The notes beneath the pieces are model-generated. The model made no database searches. It was not told where the DNA came from and was given only the letters and a program-made list of their open reading frames with translations. This document shows, piece after piece, positions 1 through 8,413 of a DNA stretch of 48,477 nt. Positions within the stretch are counted from its first letter, which is position 1. Every line of letters begins with the position of its first letter. Made by a program: the position numbers and the translations under genes. The DNA comes from Planctomycetaceae bacterium (GTDB lineage: Bacteria > Planctomycetota > Planctomycetia > Planctomycetales > Planctomycetaceae): assembly GCA_020426505.1 (NCBI GenBank), contig JAGQPX010000048.1, forward strand, positions 1 to 48,477. Reading direction: 5' to 3'.

Positions 1-1329
1 GAGCCGGTGGAGATTGGGGCGCGGTTGGAGCCGTTGTTTGATGAGTTTCTCATCGAGGAGGTGACGGGTGACGTTGCCCTCAAGGTACATCAGCCGTCGC
101 CGCAGGAGGTGGTGTTTGTGACGGACAAGCCCTGGGAGGGGAATACGTGTGCGTACTACTCGATCTTTCAGGATGGAGACCTGTACCGCATGTACTACCG
201 GGGGTCGCACTTCGATGAGCAGACCCGCAAGGCGACGCATCGGGAAGTGACGTGTTATGCAGAGAGCACCGACGGCATCCACTGGACTAAGCCGGAGTTG
301 GGGCTGTTCGAGTACGAAGGCTCGAAGGCGAACAACATCATCCTCGACGGACTGGGCACACATTGCTTCGTCGCCTTCAAGGACATGAACCCGGACTGCG
401 ACCCGCAGGCGAAGTACAAGGGCATCTCGCGCGGACGGCCTGAGGGGAAGAAGGGTCTGTACGTGTTTCAGTCGCCCGACGGTATCCATTGGGAGTTGAT
501 GGCGGACGAGCCGGTCATCACCGAGGGAGCGTTCGACTCGCAGAACCTCGCCTTCTGGGATGCGGTCACCGGGCAGTATGTCGACTATCACCGCTACTTT
601 GCCAACGGCGTGCGAGCCATCTATATGTGCACGTCGGACGACTACCTGCACTGGACCGAGCCGGTGCCGCTGACGTATCCGGGTCAGCCGCATCAGCACC
701 TCTACACAAATGCGATCCGTCCGTACCCACGAGCGCCGCACATTCGCATCGGCTTTCCGACCCGCTTTCTGCCGGAGCACGAACAGGTCGAGCCGGTGTT
801 CATGTCGAGCCGCGATGGATTGACGTTCCATCGTTTCAATGAAGCGGTCATTCCGCAGTCGGCTCCCGAGGATCGAGACGGCAATCGCAGCAACTACATG
901 ACGAACGGTCTGCTCTCACTCCCCGGCAACGATCGTGAGTACAGCGTGTATGCGACCGAAGCCTACTACACCGGCCCGGACAGCCGCGTGCGGCGATTCA
1001 CATATCGTGTTGATGGCTTCGCCTCCGCCCACGCCGGCGGGGAAGGCGGACAGCTGACGACGAAGCCTCTGACCTTCGACGGCAGCAAACTCGTGATCAA
1101 CTACGCAGCTGGCGAAGGGGGCAACGTGCAGGTCGAACTGCTGCAGGACGACGGCGCGCCGTACGCCGGTTTCGACGTCGCTGCTGCTCCGTCACTGACA
1201 GGCGACGAGATCGCACAGGTGGTCACCTGGAAGGACAAGGCAAACGTCAGCGAACTCAAAGGCAAGCCGGTGACGGTCCGCTTCCACCTGAAAAACGCAG
1301 ATGTGTATTCGCTGCGTTTTCAGGATTGA
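1..1329 (+). CDS. glycosyl hydrolase family 32-like beta-propeller protein, 5' end cut by window
   Basis: The frame is open to the first base, so the true start lies outside; an in-frame GTG at 7 is probably internal. The visible protein has about 442 residues. It contains repeated Asp-box-like motifs, S-x-D-G-x-x-W/F: STDGIHW, SPDGIHW and SRDGLTF, plus the related SDDYLHW. Such spacing is typical of five-bladed beta-propeller glycosidase-like proteins common in planctomycetes. The last 110 residues or so form a separate beta-rich domain. A role in polysaccharide breakdown outside the cytoplasm is inferred from the family; no substrate can be read, and the catalytic acids were not assigned. 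A signal peptide probably lies upstream, because EIGARLEPLFDEFLIE resembles a mature N-terminus. A composite palindromic repeat follows the stop codon. Confidence 0.75.
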   Translation, partial: EPVEIGARLEPLFDEFLIEEVTGDVALKVHQPSPQEVVFVTDKPWEGNTCAYYSIFQDGDLYRMYYRGSHFDEQTRKATHREVTCYAESTDGIHWTKPELGLFEYEGSKANNIILDGLGTHCFVAFKDMNPDCDPQAKYKGISRGRPEGKKGLYVFQSPDGIHWELMADEPVITEGAFDSQNLAFWDAVTGQYVDYHRYFANGVRAIYMCTSDDYLHWTEPVPLTYPGQPHQHLYTNAIRPYPRAPHIRIGFPTRFLPEHEQVEPVFMSSRDGLTFHRFNEAVIPQSAPEDRDGNRSNYMTNGLLSLPGNDREYSVYATEAYYTGPDSRVRRFTYRVDGFASAHAGGEGGQLTTKPLTFDGSKLVINYAAGEGGNVQVELLQDDGAPYAGFDVAAAPSLTGDEIAQVVTWKDKANVSELKGKPVTVRFHLKNADVYSLRFQD

Positions 1330-1380
1330 ACGAAAGCAATTCCAGATCGTTGTCCCCTCAGTGTGGCCGGGCATTCTGGG

Positions 1381-1492
1381 ACAAAGTAGTCATCTCGCTC
1401 CGCCGAGATGACAGTGACGCTCGCACGCGTTCCCACTTGCCTCTCCCTCACACCTTCTCCGCTCATCACGCGGAGCGTGATGGCTACTTTGT
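1381..1492. repeat. composite palindromic repeat: two inverted copies of one unit
   Basis: The 200-base gap between the first two genes holds two related hairpin units facing each other. Unit 1 has arms GTCATCTCG (1389-1397) and CGAGATGAC (1404-1412). Unit 2 has arms ATCACGC and GCGTGAT around a GGA loop, near 1465-1481. The outer ends also pair: ACAAAGTAG at 1381-1389 with CTACTTTGT at 1484-1492. The reverse complement of unit 2 matches unit 1 nearly base for base through ACAAAGTAG-Y-CATC and CGCTCCGC. This is a REP/BIME-like arrangement. It could also stop transcription of the upstream gene, but no T-tract follows. Confidence 0.7.
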
Positions 1493-1530
1493 TGATTGCA
1501 CTTGTCGCGGGCTCAACCTAGCATCGGGGC

Positions 1531-2121
1531 ATGAGTGATTCATCCCCGCCCTATGTGCGTAGTGTCGACCTGATGTCGCGTGACGACAGCCGGTTGCTGA
1601 TCGTCGATATGCAGGAGAAGTTGCTGCCGTTGATCGGCTCGTCGCCGCACGTCATTCAGAACTGCATCTCTCTGGTCAAAGCGGCACGCGTTCTCGGACC
1701 GCCCGTGTTTGCGACCGAGCAATATCCACGGGGACTCGGCGGCACGGTCGCAGAGCTGAATGAATTGCTGGACGACGTGCCGGACAAGTTCCGGTTCAGT
1801 TGTGCGGAGGTCCTGGACTGGGGGACTGTCTCGACGTGCGAGCATCGGCAGGTCGTCGTCGCGGGCATCGAAGCTCACGTCTGCGTGTTGCAGACGACGT
1901 TCGATTTGCTCGCAGCCGGGTTTCAGGTGTTCGTCCCCGCCGACGCCGTCGGCAGCCGCAGCAAACTCGACTGGCAAATCGGCCTCGATCGCATGGCGGG
2001 TGCCGGAGCCGTCATCACCACGACCGAGTCGGTCATGTTCGAGTGGTGCGAACGCTCCGACACCCCCGAGTTCAAACAGATCAGTCAGATCGTCAAGGAA
2101 CGTCAGATCCTCGAAGTGTGA
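1531..2121 (+). CDS. isochorismatase-family cysteine hydrolase
   Basis: The 196-residue protein has the full layout of the isochorismatase/nicotinamidase fold. The catalytic triad is visible as Asp26 in LLIVDMQEKLLP, Lys86 in DKFRFS and Cys118 in GIEAHVCVLQT, followed by the usual FQVFVPADAVGSRS strand-loop. Length is normal for the family. Members hydrolyse small amides or vinyl ethers such as nicotinamide or isochorismate; the substrate here cannot be told from sequence, and the GIEAHVCV type resembles YcaC/ISOC-like hydrolases of unknown substrate. No good Shine-Dalgarno precedes the ATG at 1531. The ATG at 1573 (Met15) is a possible alternative and would still keep the fold. The protein is predicted cytoplasmic and the gene monocistronic, lying between two palindromic repeats. 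Confidence 0.88.
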   Translation: MSDSSPPYVRSVDLMSRDDSRLLIVDMQEKLLPLIGSSPHVIQNCISLVKAARVLGPPVFATEQYPRGLGGTVAELNELLDDVPDKFRFSCAEVLDWGTVSTCEHRQVVVAGIEAHVCVLQTTFDLLAAGFQVFVPADAVGSRSKLDWQIGLDRMAGAGAVITTTESVMFEWCERSDTPEFKQISQIVKERQILEV

Positions 2122-2162
2122 AGGCCGCTTCTCGTGGAAAGTTACGGCTAAGAATTCGGGTT

Positions 2163-2249
2163 GGGTGGCAGGGTCAGACCAACGGGATGGCCCCGACATT
2201 GTGAGTCCAAACATCGGGGCCATCCGCTTCGCTACTGACCCCCCCACCC
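2163..2249. repeat. dispersed palindromic repeat family, copy A
   Basis: This 87-base imperfect palindrome has outer arms beginning GGGTGGCAGGGTCAG (left) and ending CTGACC...CCACCC (right). Inner arms are GGATGGCCCCGA and TCGGGGCCATCC, around a 17-base loop. It lies between the convergent isochorismatase and cysE genes. Two further copies occur at 5140-5219 and 25901-25983, in the opposite orientation to this one. It carries no open frame, so it looks like a non-autonomous REP or MITE-like element. Confidence 0.8.
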
Positions 2250-2301
2250 GTCAATCGAACATTGACACCCCACTGGAGACTTTGGGCACTCCAATCGACA
2301 C

Positions 2302-3237
2302 TCAGGATGCTTCGCGGAAGCGGAGTGAGGGTTTTTCGACGGTGACGATCGTGTTGGGTTCGACGCTGCGGGTGAGGGAGACGCCGGCTCCAATGACGGA
2401 GTTGGCGCCGACGACCGTGTCGCCGCCGAGAACCGTTGCGTTGGAGTAGATGACCACGCCTTCCTCGATCGTCGGATGCCGTTTGGTGTCGCGAACGATG
2501 TTGCCGTTGGCATCCTTCGGGAAGCTGAGCGCCCCGAGCGTCACACTCTGATAGATCTTGACGTTCGCTGCGATGTCGCAGGTCTCGCCAATCACGACGC
2601 CCGTGCCGTGATCGATAAAGAAGGACGGGCCGATGTTCGCACCCGGATGAATGTCGATACCCGTGTGAGCGTGCACCCATTCAGCCATGATGCGTGGGAT
2701 CAGCGGCACCTCACGGCGATAGAGTTCGTGGGCGATGCGATGGATTGTAATCGCCTCCAGTCCGGGATAGCAGAAGATGATTTCGTCGAGACCGCTTGCG
2801 GCCGGGTCGCCATCGTACGCGGCTTGCACATCGAGCGAGAGCATGTGCCGCAGGCCGGGGATCGATTCGAGGAAGTCGATCGTGATCGACTGGCCCTGGG
2901 CTTCAAAGTCGACTGCCCGTTTGCCGTCGCAGTTCTTTCCGTGAACGCGGTCATAGTCGAAGCGGAGTGCGCGGGCGATCTGTTGGGTCAGCCGATCGTG
3001 CAGCCCGTCGATGAGGTCGCCCACATAGTACGTGACGTTGCCAAGGTGCAGGTTCTGCCTGCGTCGATAGCCGGGGTACAGAATCTCCTTGAGGTCCTCG
3101 ATGATCGTGACGATCTCCTGCGAGCTGGGCAGGGGGCAGTGCCCGAGATGATTGATGGTGCCGATGTCCTGATAGCTATCGACGATCAGGTCGGTCAGTT
3201 CGGAGAGTTGCTCTTTGCGTCGAAAGTCCGTCGCCAT
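2302..3237 (-). CDS. cysE: serine O-acetyltransferase (EpsC/CysE type)
   Basis: The 311-residue protein would acetylate L-serine with acetyl-CoA to give O-acetylserine, the first step of cysteine synthesis, in the cytoplasm. An alpha-helical N-terminal domain (about 1-180) precedes a left-handed beta-helix of hexapeptide repeats (about 185-300). Key signatures are GIDIHPGA with His197 and [13 protein letters not shown] with His210, matching the active site of serine acetyltransferases. The insert [20 protein letters not shown] is the usual loop before the last coils. The long N-terminal domain fits the EpsC-like subgroup. The ATG start follows AAGGAACACCACT on the coding strand, so a Shine-Dalgarno is present. 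No O-acetylserine sulfhydrylase gene is adjacent. A 516-base non-coding stretch lies upstream. Confidence 0.92.
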   Translation of the reverse strand: MATDFRRKEQLSELTDLIVDSYQDIGTINHLGHCPLPSSQEIVTIIEDLKEILYPGYRRRQNLHLGNVTYYVGDLIDGLHDRLTQQIARALRFDYDRVHGKNCDGKRAVDFEAQGQSITIDFLESIPGLRHMLSLDVQAAYDGDPAASGLDEIIFCYPGLEAITIHRIAHELYRREVPLIPRIMAEWVHAHTGIDIHPGANIGPSFFIDHGTGVVIGETCDIAANVKIYQSVTLGALSFPKDANGNIVRDTKRHPTIEEGVVIYSNATVLGGDTVVGANSVIGAGVSLTRSVEPNTIVTVEKPSLRFREAS

Positions 3238-3753
3238 AGTGGTGTTCCTTGAAACGTCATCCTCGTGCGGAGAACGTGGGAGTGGGTGACAGCGAAGATT
3301 GAGTCAGCTGTCGTTTTGGGAAGAAAATCCTGAGCGGGAGTCCGGCCTCACGCCGGAGCGGGACAGCCGCAGCCATCGGTCATTCGCCAGATGTGCGCGA
3401 ACAGCGCAGCGGTCATCATTCGTGATGTCGAGTCGGTCTCAGACATGGGATATCAACACCGTTGACCGTCGGGGGGGAGATTCGAATTCGACAGGCAACC
3501 CGGCCCCCGTGGACACCTGTCATCTTAGGAACGCCGATTCGGCGGAATCAACCTTGTGTCCGGATCGACCCTCCCCCATGGACGAGTTGAGAGAATCCCA
3601 ATGAGCCGGAAATGTTTACTGACACGTAGAGTTTCGACCTTTACCCGGAGGCAAGACTCGACACGGAAAAGTTTTCCTGCCTTCTCTGACCGGACCCCGG
3701 ACACCTCGATTGGTGCAGAGAAAAAGTTTGGGAGGAGATGAGACGGAGTTGCC
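3238..3753. other. intergenic region, no gene supported
   Basis: This is about 516 bases between cysE and the zinc-ribbon membrane protein gene, both on the minus strand. Short plus-strand frames here start with non-ATG codons, have no homology I recognise and show low-complexity Arg/Ser composition. One small hairpin is visible near 3341-3356 (CCGGC, 5-base loop, GCCGG). The part next to 3238 should contain the cysE promoter, but no convincing -35/-10 pair was found. Confidence 0.5.
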
Positions 3754-4965
3754 TCAGATCACTCGTGGGCCTTCCGGGAACCAGTCGAGCGCACGGCGGT
3801 TCTCATGATACATGCTGCCGAGTCGGTGCATGATCGCCGTGTGCCCTGTGAAGACCAGGAACCACACCAGGAACACGCCCAGGATTGGGACATAGGTCGC
3901 CAGGAATTGCAAAAAGACGGTGACCATCGAGATACCGGCGATGAGAACGATCGTCTCGAAATAGGCCCACGGCATGCGGATCATCGCGGGAACGACATAC
4001 CACGGGAATGCGGCCTTCACCGACTGATGCAGCACGCTCGCCATGAGCGCCATCGGCAGATAGAAGCAAGGCAAGATCACGAGGGCAAGTAGGCCGGGTG
4101 CTGCGAACGGTGAGTAGTCAATCAAAAAGGGCAGCCATTCGTGAACGGACGAGATCACCCGGATCATGGCCATCGGCAAGTACAACACACCAATCCCGAT
4201 CATGATCGTGGCGATGAACGGATGTGCCGCGATGGCGGGCAGAAGAATGACGAACGCCCCCAGAATCAACGGCGAGAACGAGACGAGTGTCGCTCCGACG
4301 GCAATCACTAGGTCATAGAAGATGTTCTCCGGCTCCCACTCGGCCACCATCGGCAGGTCTTCATCGTTGTACGCTGCCATGCGGAGCACTTCAAACAGGA
4401 AGTGCCAGAAGTAACCCTGAATCAGCATGAGAATGAACAGCACCCCCACGACCATACGGGGAGAGATGAAGATGGCCATCATGGGGACGTTCTGCATCGG
4501 CACCATGATGCAAGTGTAAAGCACTGTCATCACGCTGATGGTGAGCATCGCCTCCGTGCGAAACGGAAACGCGATACTTCGCATGATCCCCGGATTGGAC
4601 TCCTTGCGTTTCTTTCGCTTCTTGCGTCGCGGCTTCTCGACTTCGACCGTGGATCGTTCCTCAGTCGGTTGGAAAACGTTCTGCCGCGTCGGTCGGGTTT
4701 TGCGAGGCTGAGGTGGACGTGACGGTGCTTCGACCGGGTCCGGTCGTTTGGGTGGCTTTTTCTTCCGACGCGGGGTAGGAACCGATGTCGACTCGTCGAA
4801 CGGAAAGTCGATTGCCTCATTCGCGGGACGCGTCTTCTTGCGCCGTCGATTGGGATCGGGCACGCTGACGGCTTCCCGGCAAACCGGGCAACGGACCCTC
4901 AGCCCCGCCGCCTCTGCCGGCGCATCGAGCATTTGACCGCACTGACATCGAACCTCAATGGCCAT
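3754..4965 (-). CDS. zinc-ribbon-headed multi-pass membrane protein of unknown function
   Basis: The 403-residue protein starts with a small zinc ribbon: Cys7 and Cys9 (CQC), then Cys26 and Cys29 (CPVC). A Pro/Arg/Lys-rich, probably disordered linker follows (about 35-125). After it come about six hydrophobic segments between residues 130 and 385, such as VVGVLFILMLIQGYF, LGAFVILLPAIAA and VPILGVFLVWFLVF. The ribbon motif is the kind often found at the N-terminus of planctomycete proteins. No catalytic motif is seen. The cytoplasmic ribbon and basic linker suggest binding of a partner or nucleic acid at the membrane, but that is inference. The gene is divergent from the export module on the plus strand; the region 4966-5360 separates them. 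Confidence 0.7.
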   Translation of the reverse strand: MAIEVRCQCGQMLDAPAEAAGLRVRCPVCREAVSVPDPNRRRKKTRPANEAIDFPFDESTSVPTPRRKKKPPKRPDPVEAPSRPPQPRKTRPTRQNVFQPTEERSTVEVEKPRRKKRKKRKESNPGIMRSIAFPFRTEAMLTISVMTVLYTCIMVPMQNVPMMAIFISPRMVVGVLFILMLIQGYFWHFLFEVLRMAAYNDEDLPMVAEWEPENIFYDLVIAVGATLVSFSPLILGAFVILLPAIAAHPFIATIMIGIGVLYLPMAMIRVISSVHEWLPFLIDYSPFAAPGLLALVILPCFYLPMALMASVLHQSVKAAFPWYVVPAMIRMPWAYFETIVLIAGISMVTVFLQFLATYVPILGVFLVWFLVFTGHTAIMHRLGSMYHENRRALDWFPEGPRVI

Positions 4966-5139
4966 GAATGAAAAACCGACGCTGCAAGTCGAGACGATCG
5001 AGTGAGGAACACATCTCCAACGTTACCGTTGAGAGAAAGTTCATCGGATTGTGCCCGAAAAGGCCGTGCCGACGCAACAAGGACGAACTCGTCTTCGTGA
5101 ACTTACTCTGGGTCTGGTTGATCAATGCTAAAGCAGCGA

Positions 5140-5219
5140 GTGTGGCAGGGTCAGCAGCGAAGCAGATGGCCCTGGAATCACTGGACCGGGCCTTCCCGCT
5201 GGTCAGACCCGGCCACCCA
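5140..5219. repeat. dispersed palindromic repeat family, copy B
   Basis: This copy begins GTGTGGCAGGGTCAGCAGCG and ends CAGACCCGGCCACCCA. Read in reverse complement, its first 34 bases align with copy A with only a few mismatches. It lies in the divergent gap between the zinc-ribbon protein and the export module. Its presence inside the long open frame that begins at 4968 is one reason to place the real start of the next gene at 5361. Confidence 0.75.
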
Positions 5220-5360
5220 GTGAAATGCATCAATTCATCTGACCGTCAGTCACCCGGCGATACCAGATTAAGGCACCGGCTTGCATGTGTGACCGGGTTC
5301 GAGAATGATCGTCAGTCACATTTCACCCCACATCGTCGTTGCTCCGCACGTACTTGGATT

Positions 5361-7355
5361 GTGAAAGTCAACCTCCTTTTTCTGATCCTCTTCTGCTTGA
5401 GCCTGACCCGGACGGCTGAGGCGGATGGCGTGATCGACAAACGGCTGCGGTTGAACATTCAGCCGCGATTCGGAGCCATGCGCGGACAGGCGCCGCTCCC
5501 CCTCAAGATCGCACTGACCTGGTCCGATCCGCAGTTGCTGGAAGGCCATCTGATCTTGAGGTGGTACGTCAATCAGACCCATCTGGGCACGTACACGTCG
5601 CCGGCGATGGCCCTGTCGAGCGGGAGTGTCATGCGGAACGTGATGTTGCCGCCGGTGATCATCCCCAACGAGGAATCGATCTTTTCTATCCAGGCGGAGT
5701 TCCTCGCAGAAGACCGGCTTTACGACCTGGAAGTGCACGACATCTTTATCCCCCTGGACTGGCGGCGGACGTTCATCGCCGGCATCTGCCGCGAGCCCCC
5801 CTTGCAGATCGATAAAAGTTCACTTGGGTTGCCGGGCACAGACTCGGCGCGTCTGACTCAGTCGCTGCGTCTGGAGCCGTTCTTTAACGTGGCGATGAAC
5901 AATCGCGAGTTGAGCACGATGGTCGTCGAAGTGCCTCCTGCGGAGCTCCCGACGAGGCCACTCGAGTACATGGGGTTCGATGTTGTGATCGTCCCTACGG
6001 AAAACATCGCCTCGCTGACAGACGGTCAACTGAGAGCGCTGACGACCTGGATCGAGGCGGGTGGAAGTCTGGGGATTCACACAGACAGTCCGGTCGAACC
6101 GTCTTTTGTCGAGATCCTCAATCGGCTCACGGGTGATCCCGACGTTGATGCCACCTACATGCAGACGAAGGAGGGTCGCCTGTTACCGAGCGTCGGGGAC
6201 GTGCAGGGCATCGATCTGCATCATTGTGAGTTGGGACGACTTGTCGTCGCACGAGGGGGGCTCGATTACGAAAGTCCGGAGTGGCAGCGAGCCGTGCAGT
6301 TCCTCTTTAAGGTGAGGCACCATCGCATCGAAGAGTGGGCGGAGGGTGAAGTCTGGGACGTCGAAATGCCTCCCGGCTTCTTTGACTACATCCGCCCATT
6401 GAGCTTCCAGCCCGAGCGCACGTTGGCGGCTGCCTGGATAGAGGAGATGCTGCTTCCGCAAACGATCGAAGGGATCCCGCTGGTGACGGTCTGCTCGATT
6501 CTTGGTCTGTTCCTGCTGATGATTGCACCGGGCGACTACTTACTGCTGGGCTGGATCAAACGGCGTCGATGGACGTGGGTCCTGTTCCCCGCGATGTCGT
6601 TGCTGTTCACCCTGTTGATGATCAAGCTGGCGGAGGCCCATCTGGGATCAGCCAACCTCGAACGGTCGATCACGATTGTGGACCTTGCCAGAGACGGGCG
6701 TCCCCTGCGGTCAACGCGGATCGATCTGTTGTATCCCGCCTTCAGTCGGCAGGTGGTCAACGAACACGAAACCTCATGGATGGTGCCTGTCGAACCGGAC
6801 ACGGCGGAGTCGAATGCACAGCACGGGATGGCCCGCATCATGCCGGACTACGAATCCGCCTGGGACTACACAGGCTCGCTCCCCGGACGTCACGTGGTCC
6901 AGCGTGACATTCGCCAGTGGTCACCCCGGCTGTCGCGCACGACGACGCTGGGGTCTGATCCTCTCACCGAGGAGACTCCCCTCTCTGGCTTCGACTGGAG
7001 TCAGGTCACACTGGATCGGACCACGCAGCCCGCTGGGATGGCACAGCTCAGCGAGACCTTGCATGGTCTCGACCCCGACGTGGAAATGAAGCTGATGCAA
7101 AACACGCTGAATGCGCGTCTCGACAAGACGCTCCCCGTTCGTACACGAGTCTTTCACCTTGTGGAATTCATGACCTACATCGCCGACTCGCATCTGTTTC
7201 GAGTGGTCTCTCAAGTGTCGCCAACCGGTGCGGGCAACTGGGAGGACTTGGCAATGTACGACTATTCCGACGACCAATCGGTGTTCATTGTCATGACAGA
7301 ATCTCGTGATGGTCATTACGTCGTCTACCGCAAACTGTTGACGAAGGAGAACTGA
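5361..7355 (+). CDS. exported membrane protein with GATase-like domain, partner of ABC-2 exporter
   Basis: The frame is open from 4968, but GTG at 5361 starts a clear signal peptide (VKVNLLFLILFCLSLTRTAEA, shown from the GTG codon, then DG), giving 664 residues; the upstream part contains repeat copy B. A beta-rich region (about 25-190) is followed by a glutamine-amidotransferase-like fold (about 200-300), with GFDVVIVPTENIASL and WIEAGGSLGIHTDSP. No catalytic Cys-His-Glu set is evident. Two hydrophobic segments follow in the second half, VTVCSILGLFLLMIAPGDYL and WVLFPAMSLLFTLLMIKL, and then a long C-terminal extracytoplasmic-type domain. Such proteins often accompany ABC-2 transporters in planctomycetes, similar in spirit to the Gld/auxiliary-component modules. 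The stop codon overlaps the start of the ATPase gene (TGATG), so translation is coupled. The cargo is unknown. Confidence 0.75.
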   Translation: MKVNLLFLILFCLSLTRTAEADGVIDKRLRLNIQPRFGAMRGQAPLPLKIALTWSDPQLLEGHLILRWYVNQTHLGTYTSPAMALSSGSVMRNVMLPPVIIPNEESIFSIQAEFLAEDRLYDLEVHDIFIPLDWRRTFIAGICREPPLQIDKSSLGLPGTDSARLTQSLRLEPFFNVAMNNRELSTMVVEVPPAELPTRPLEYMGFDVVIVPTENIASLTDGQLRALTTWIEAGGSLGIHTDSPVEPSFVEILNRLTGDPDVDATYMQTKEGRLLPSVGDVQGIDLHHCELGRLVVARGGLDYESPEWQRAVQFLFKVRHHRIEEWAEGEVWDVEMPPGFFDYIRPLSFQPERTLAAAWIEEMLLPQTIEGIPLVTVCSILGLFLLMIAPGDYLLLGWIKRRRWTWVLFPAMSLLFTLLMIKLAEAHLGSANLERSITIVDLARDGRPLRSTRIDLLYPAFSRQVVNEHETSWMVPVEPDTAESNAQHGMARIMPDYESAWDYTGSLPGRHVVQRDIRQWSPRLSRTTTLGSDPLTEETPLSGFDWSQVTLDRTTQPAGMAQLSETLHGLDPDVEMKLMQNTLNARLDKTLPVRTRVFHLVEFMTYIADSHLFRVVSQVSPTGAGNWEDLAMYDYSDDQSVFIVMTESRDGHYVVYRKLLTKEN

Positions 7356-8287
7356 TGTCGTTCGTCCGGATCGAGGATCTGACCGTCAGCTACGGCAAGG
7401 TGCTTGCCGTGCGAGGCATCTCCTTCGAGATCCCAAAGGGAGAGGTGTTCGGGTTCATCGGTCCCAACGGAGCGGGCAAGTCGACGACGATCAAGGTGCT
7501 GGCGACCTTGCTCAAGCCCGACTCGGGATACGTCGAGATCGATGGGATCGAGGTCCCCAAACATCCGATGGCCATTCGCCGCCGCATCGGCTACATGCCC
7601 GACTTCTTCGGGGTGTACGAAGACCTCTCCGCCTCCGAGTACCTGCACTTTTACGCGGCAGCCTTTCAGATTCCCCGCAGTCGACGCGAGAATACGATCG
7701 GCGACGTGCTCGCCCTGACGGACCTCACCGAGAAAGCGAAAGAGCCGGTCGACAGTCTCTCACGTGGAATGAAACAACGGCTGGCACTGGCCCGCGTCCT
7801 CCTGCACGACCCGGACCTGCTGCTGCTCGACGAGCCGGCGTCCGGTCTGGACCCGCGTGCCCGCATTGAGGTCCGCGAACTGCTCAAGGCACTGCAAGGG
7901 ATGGGCAAAACGATCCTGATCTCCTCGCACATCCTGCATGAGTTGGCCCAACTCTGCACCCGCATCGGCATCATCGAAGCGGGCCAATTGGTCACCGCCG
8001 GCTCGCTCGAAGAGATTTACGCCAGCCTCGGACTGATGCAGGTGATCCATACACAAATCCTCAACCTGACCGACGACATGCTCGCCAATCTGCGAGCGAT
8101 CCCCGGCGTCGCCAGCGTTGACACACAGGTCGACCGCGTTTCAATCCAGATGCGAGCAGGCGAACTGACCGCAGAAGACCTGCTCGACAAGATCCACTCG
8201 CACGGCGCCCGCATCCGCATGTTCCAACCGGAAGCGATGGACATGGAGACGGCGTTTATGAAGTTGACGGAGGGGAAGACGGCGTGA
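7355..8287 (+). CDS. ABC transporter ATP-binding protein (ABC-2/CcmA type)
   Basis: The 310-residue ATPase of the export module has every ABC motif: Walker A GPNGAGKST at 36-44, signature LSRGMKQR at 135-142, Walker B LLLLDE at 155-160 with PASGLDPRAR, and H-loop His192 in SSHIL. The extra 80 C-terminal residues after the nucleotide-binding domain are typical of exporters of the CcmA/NatA group. The ATG shares one base with the stop of the upstream gene, and AAGGAGAA just before it is a strong Shine-Dalgarno, so it is co-translated with the membrane component. It should sit on the cytoplasmic face and drive the permease encoded at 8414. The transported substrate cannot be predicted. Confidence 0.93.
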   Translation: MSFVRIEDLTVSYGKVLAVRGISFEIPKGEVFGFIGPNGAGKSTTIKVLATLLKPDSGYVEIDGIEVPKHPMAIRRRIGYMPDFFGVYEDLSASEYLHFYAAAFQIPRSRRENTIGDVLALTDLTEKAKEPVDSLSRGMKQRLALARVLLHDPDLLLLDEPASGLDPRARIEVRELLKALQGMGKTILISSHILHELAQLCTRIGIIEAGQLVTAGSLEEIYASLGLMQVIHTQILNLTDDMLANLRAIPGVASVDTQVDRVSIQMRAGELTAEDLLDKIHSHGARIRMFQPEAMDMETAFMKLTEGKTA

Positions 8288-8304
8288 GAGGGGAGTGGGC
8301 TATG

Positions 8305-8408
8305 GGGAGCAGGGAGTAGGGAGTAGGGAGTAGGGAGTAGGGAGTAGGGAGTAGGGACGACACGAAGATATTGACCACTCAGCCATCAGCCAATAGCCAT
8401 TAGCCACC
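8305..8408. repeat. two adjacent heptanucleotide tandem arrays
   Basis: Between the ABC ATPase and permease genes, GGGAGTA is repeated six times without mismatch (8312-8353), preceded by one variant GGGAGCA (8305-8311) and followed by a partial GGGA. About 30 bases later come four in-phase heptamers: AGCCATC, AGCCAAT, AGCCATT, AGCCACC (8381-8408). Both arrays have period 7, so unit gain or loss would shift any reading frame, but they lie outside both genes. They end just before the permease start and could change its leader length. Confidence 0.9.
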
Positions 8409-8413
8409 AACCT

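Noticed and set aside
1540..2247. 235-residue frame antisense to the isochorismatase-like gene
   Set aside because: The sense protein has a complete catalytic triad; the antisense product shows no domain.
2163..2249. Riboswitch or attenuator upstream of a metabolic gene
   Set aside because: The same element occurs three times in unrelated contexts, here between convergent stop codons, so it is an interspersed repeat.
3299..3741. Two short plus-strand frames in the cysE upstream gap
   Set aside because: TTG or weak starts, low-complexity Arg/Ser composition and no recognisable family.
4968..5360. N-terminal extension of the exporter membrane protein
   Set aside because: It contains repeat copy B, lacks a Shine-Dalgarno and would bury a clear signal peptide that begins at GTG 5361.
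8305..8408. CRISPR-like or origin-type repeat array
   Set aside because: The units are contiguous heptamers without spacers, and no DnaA box cluster or dnaA gene is nearby.
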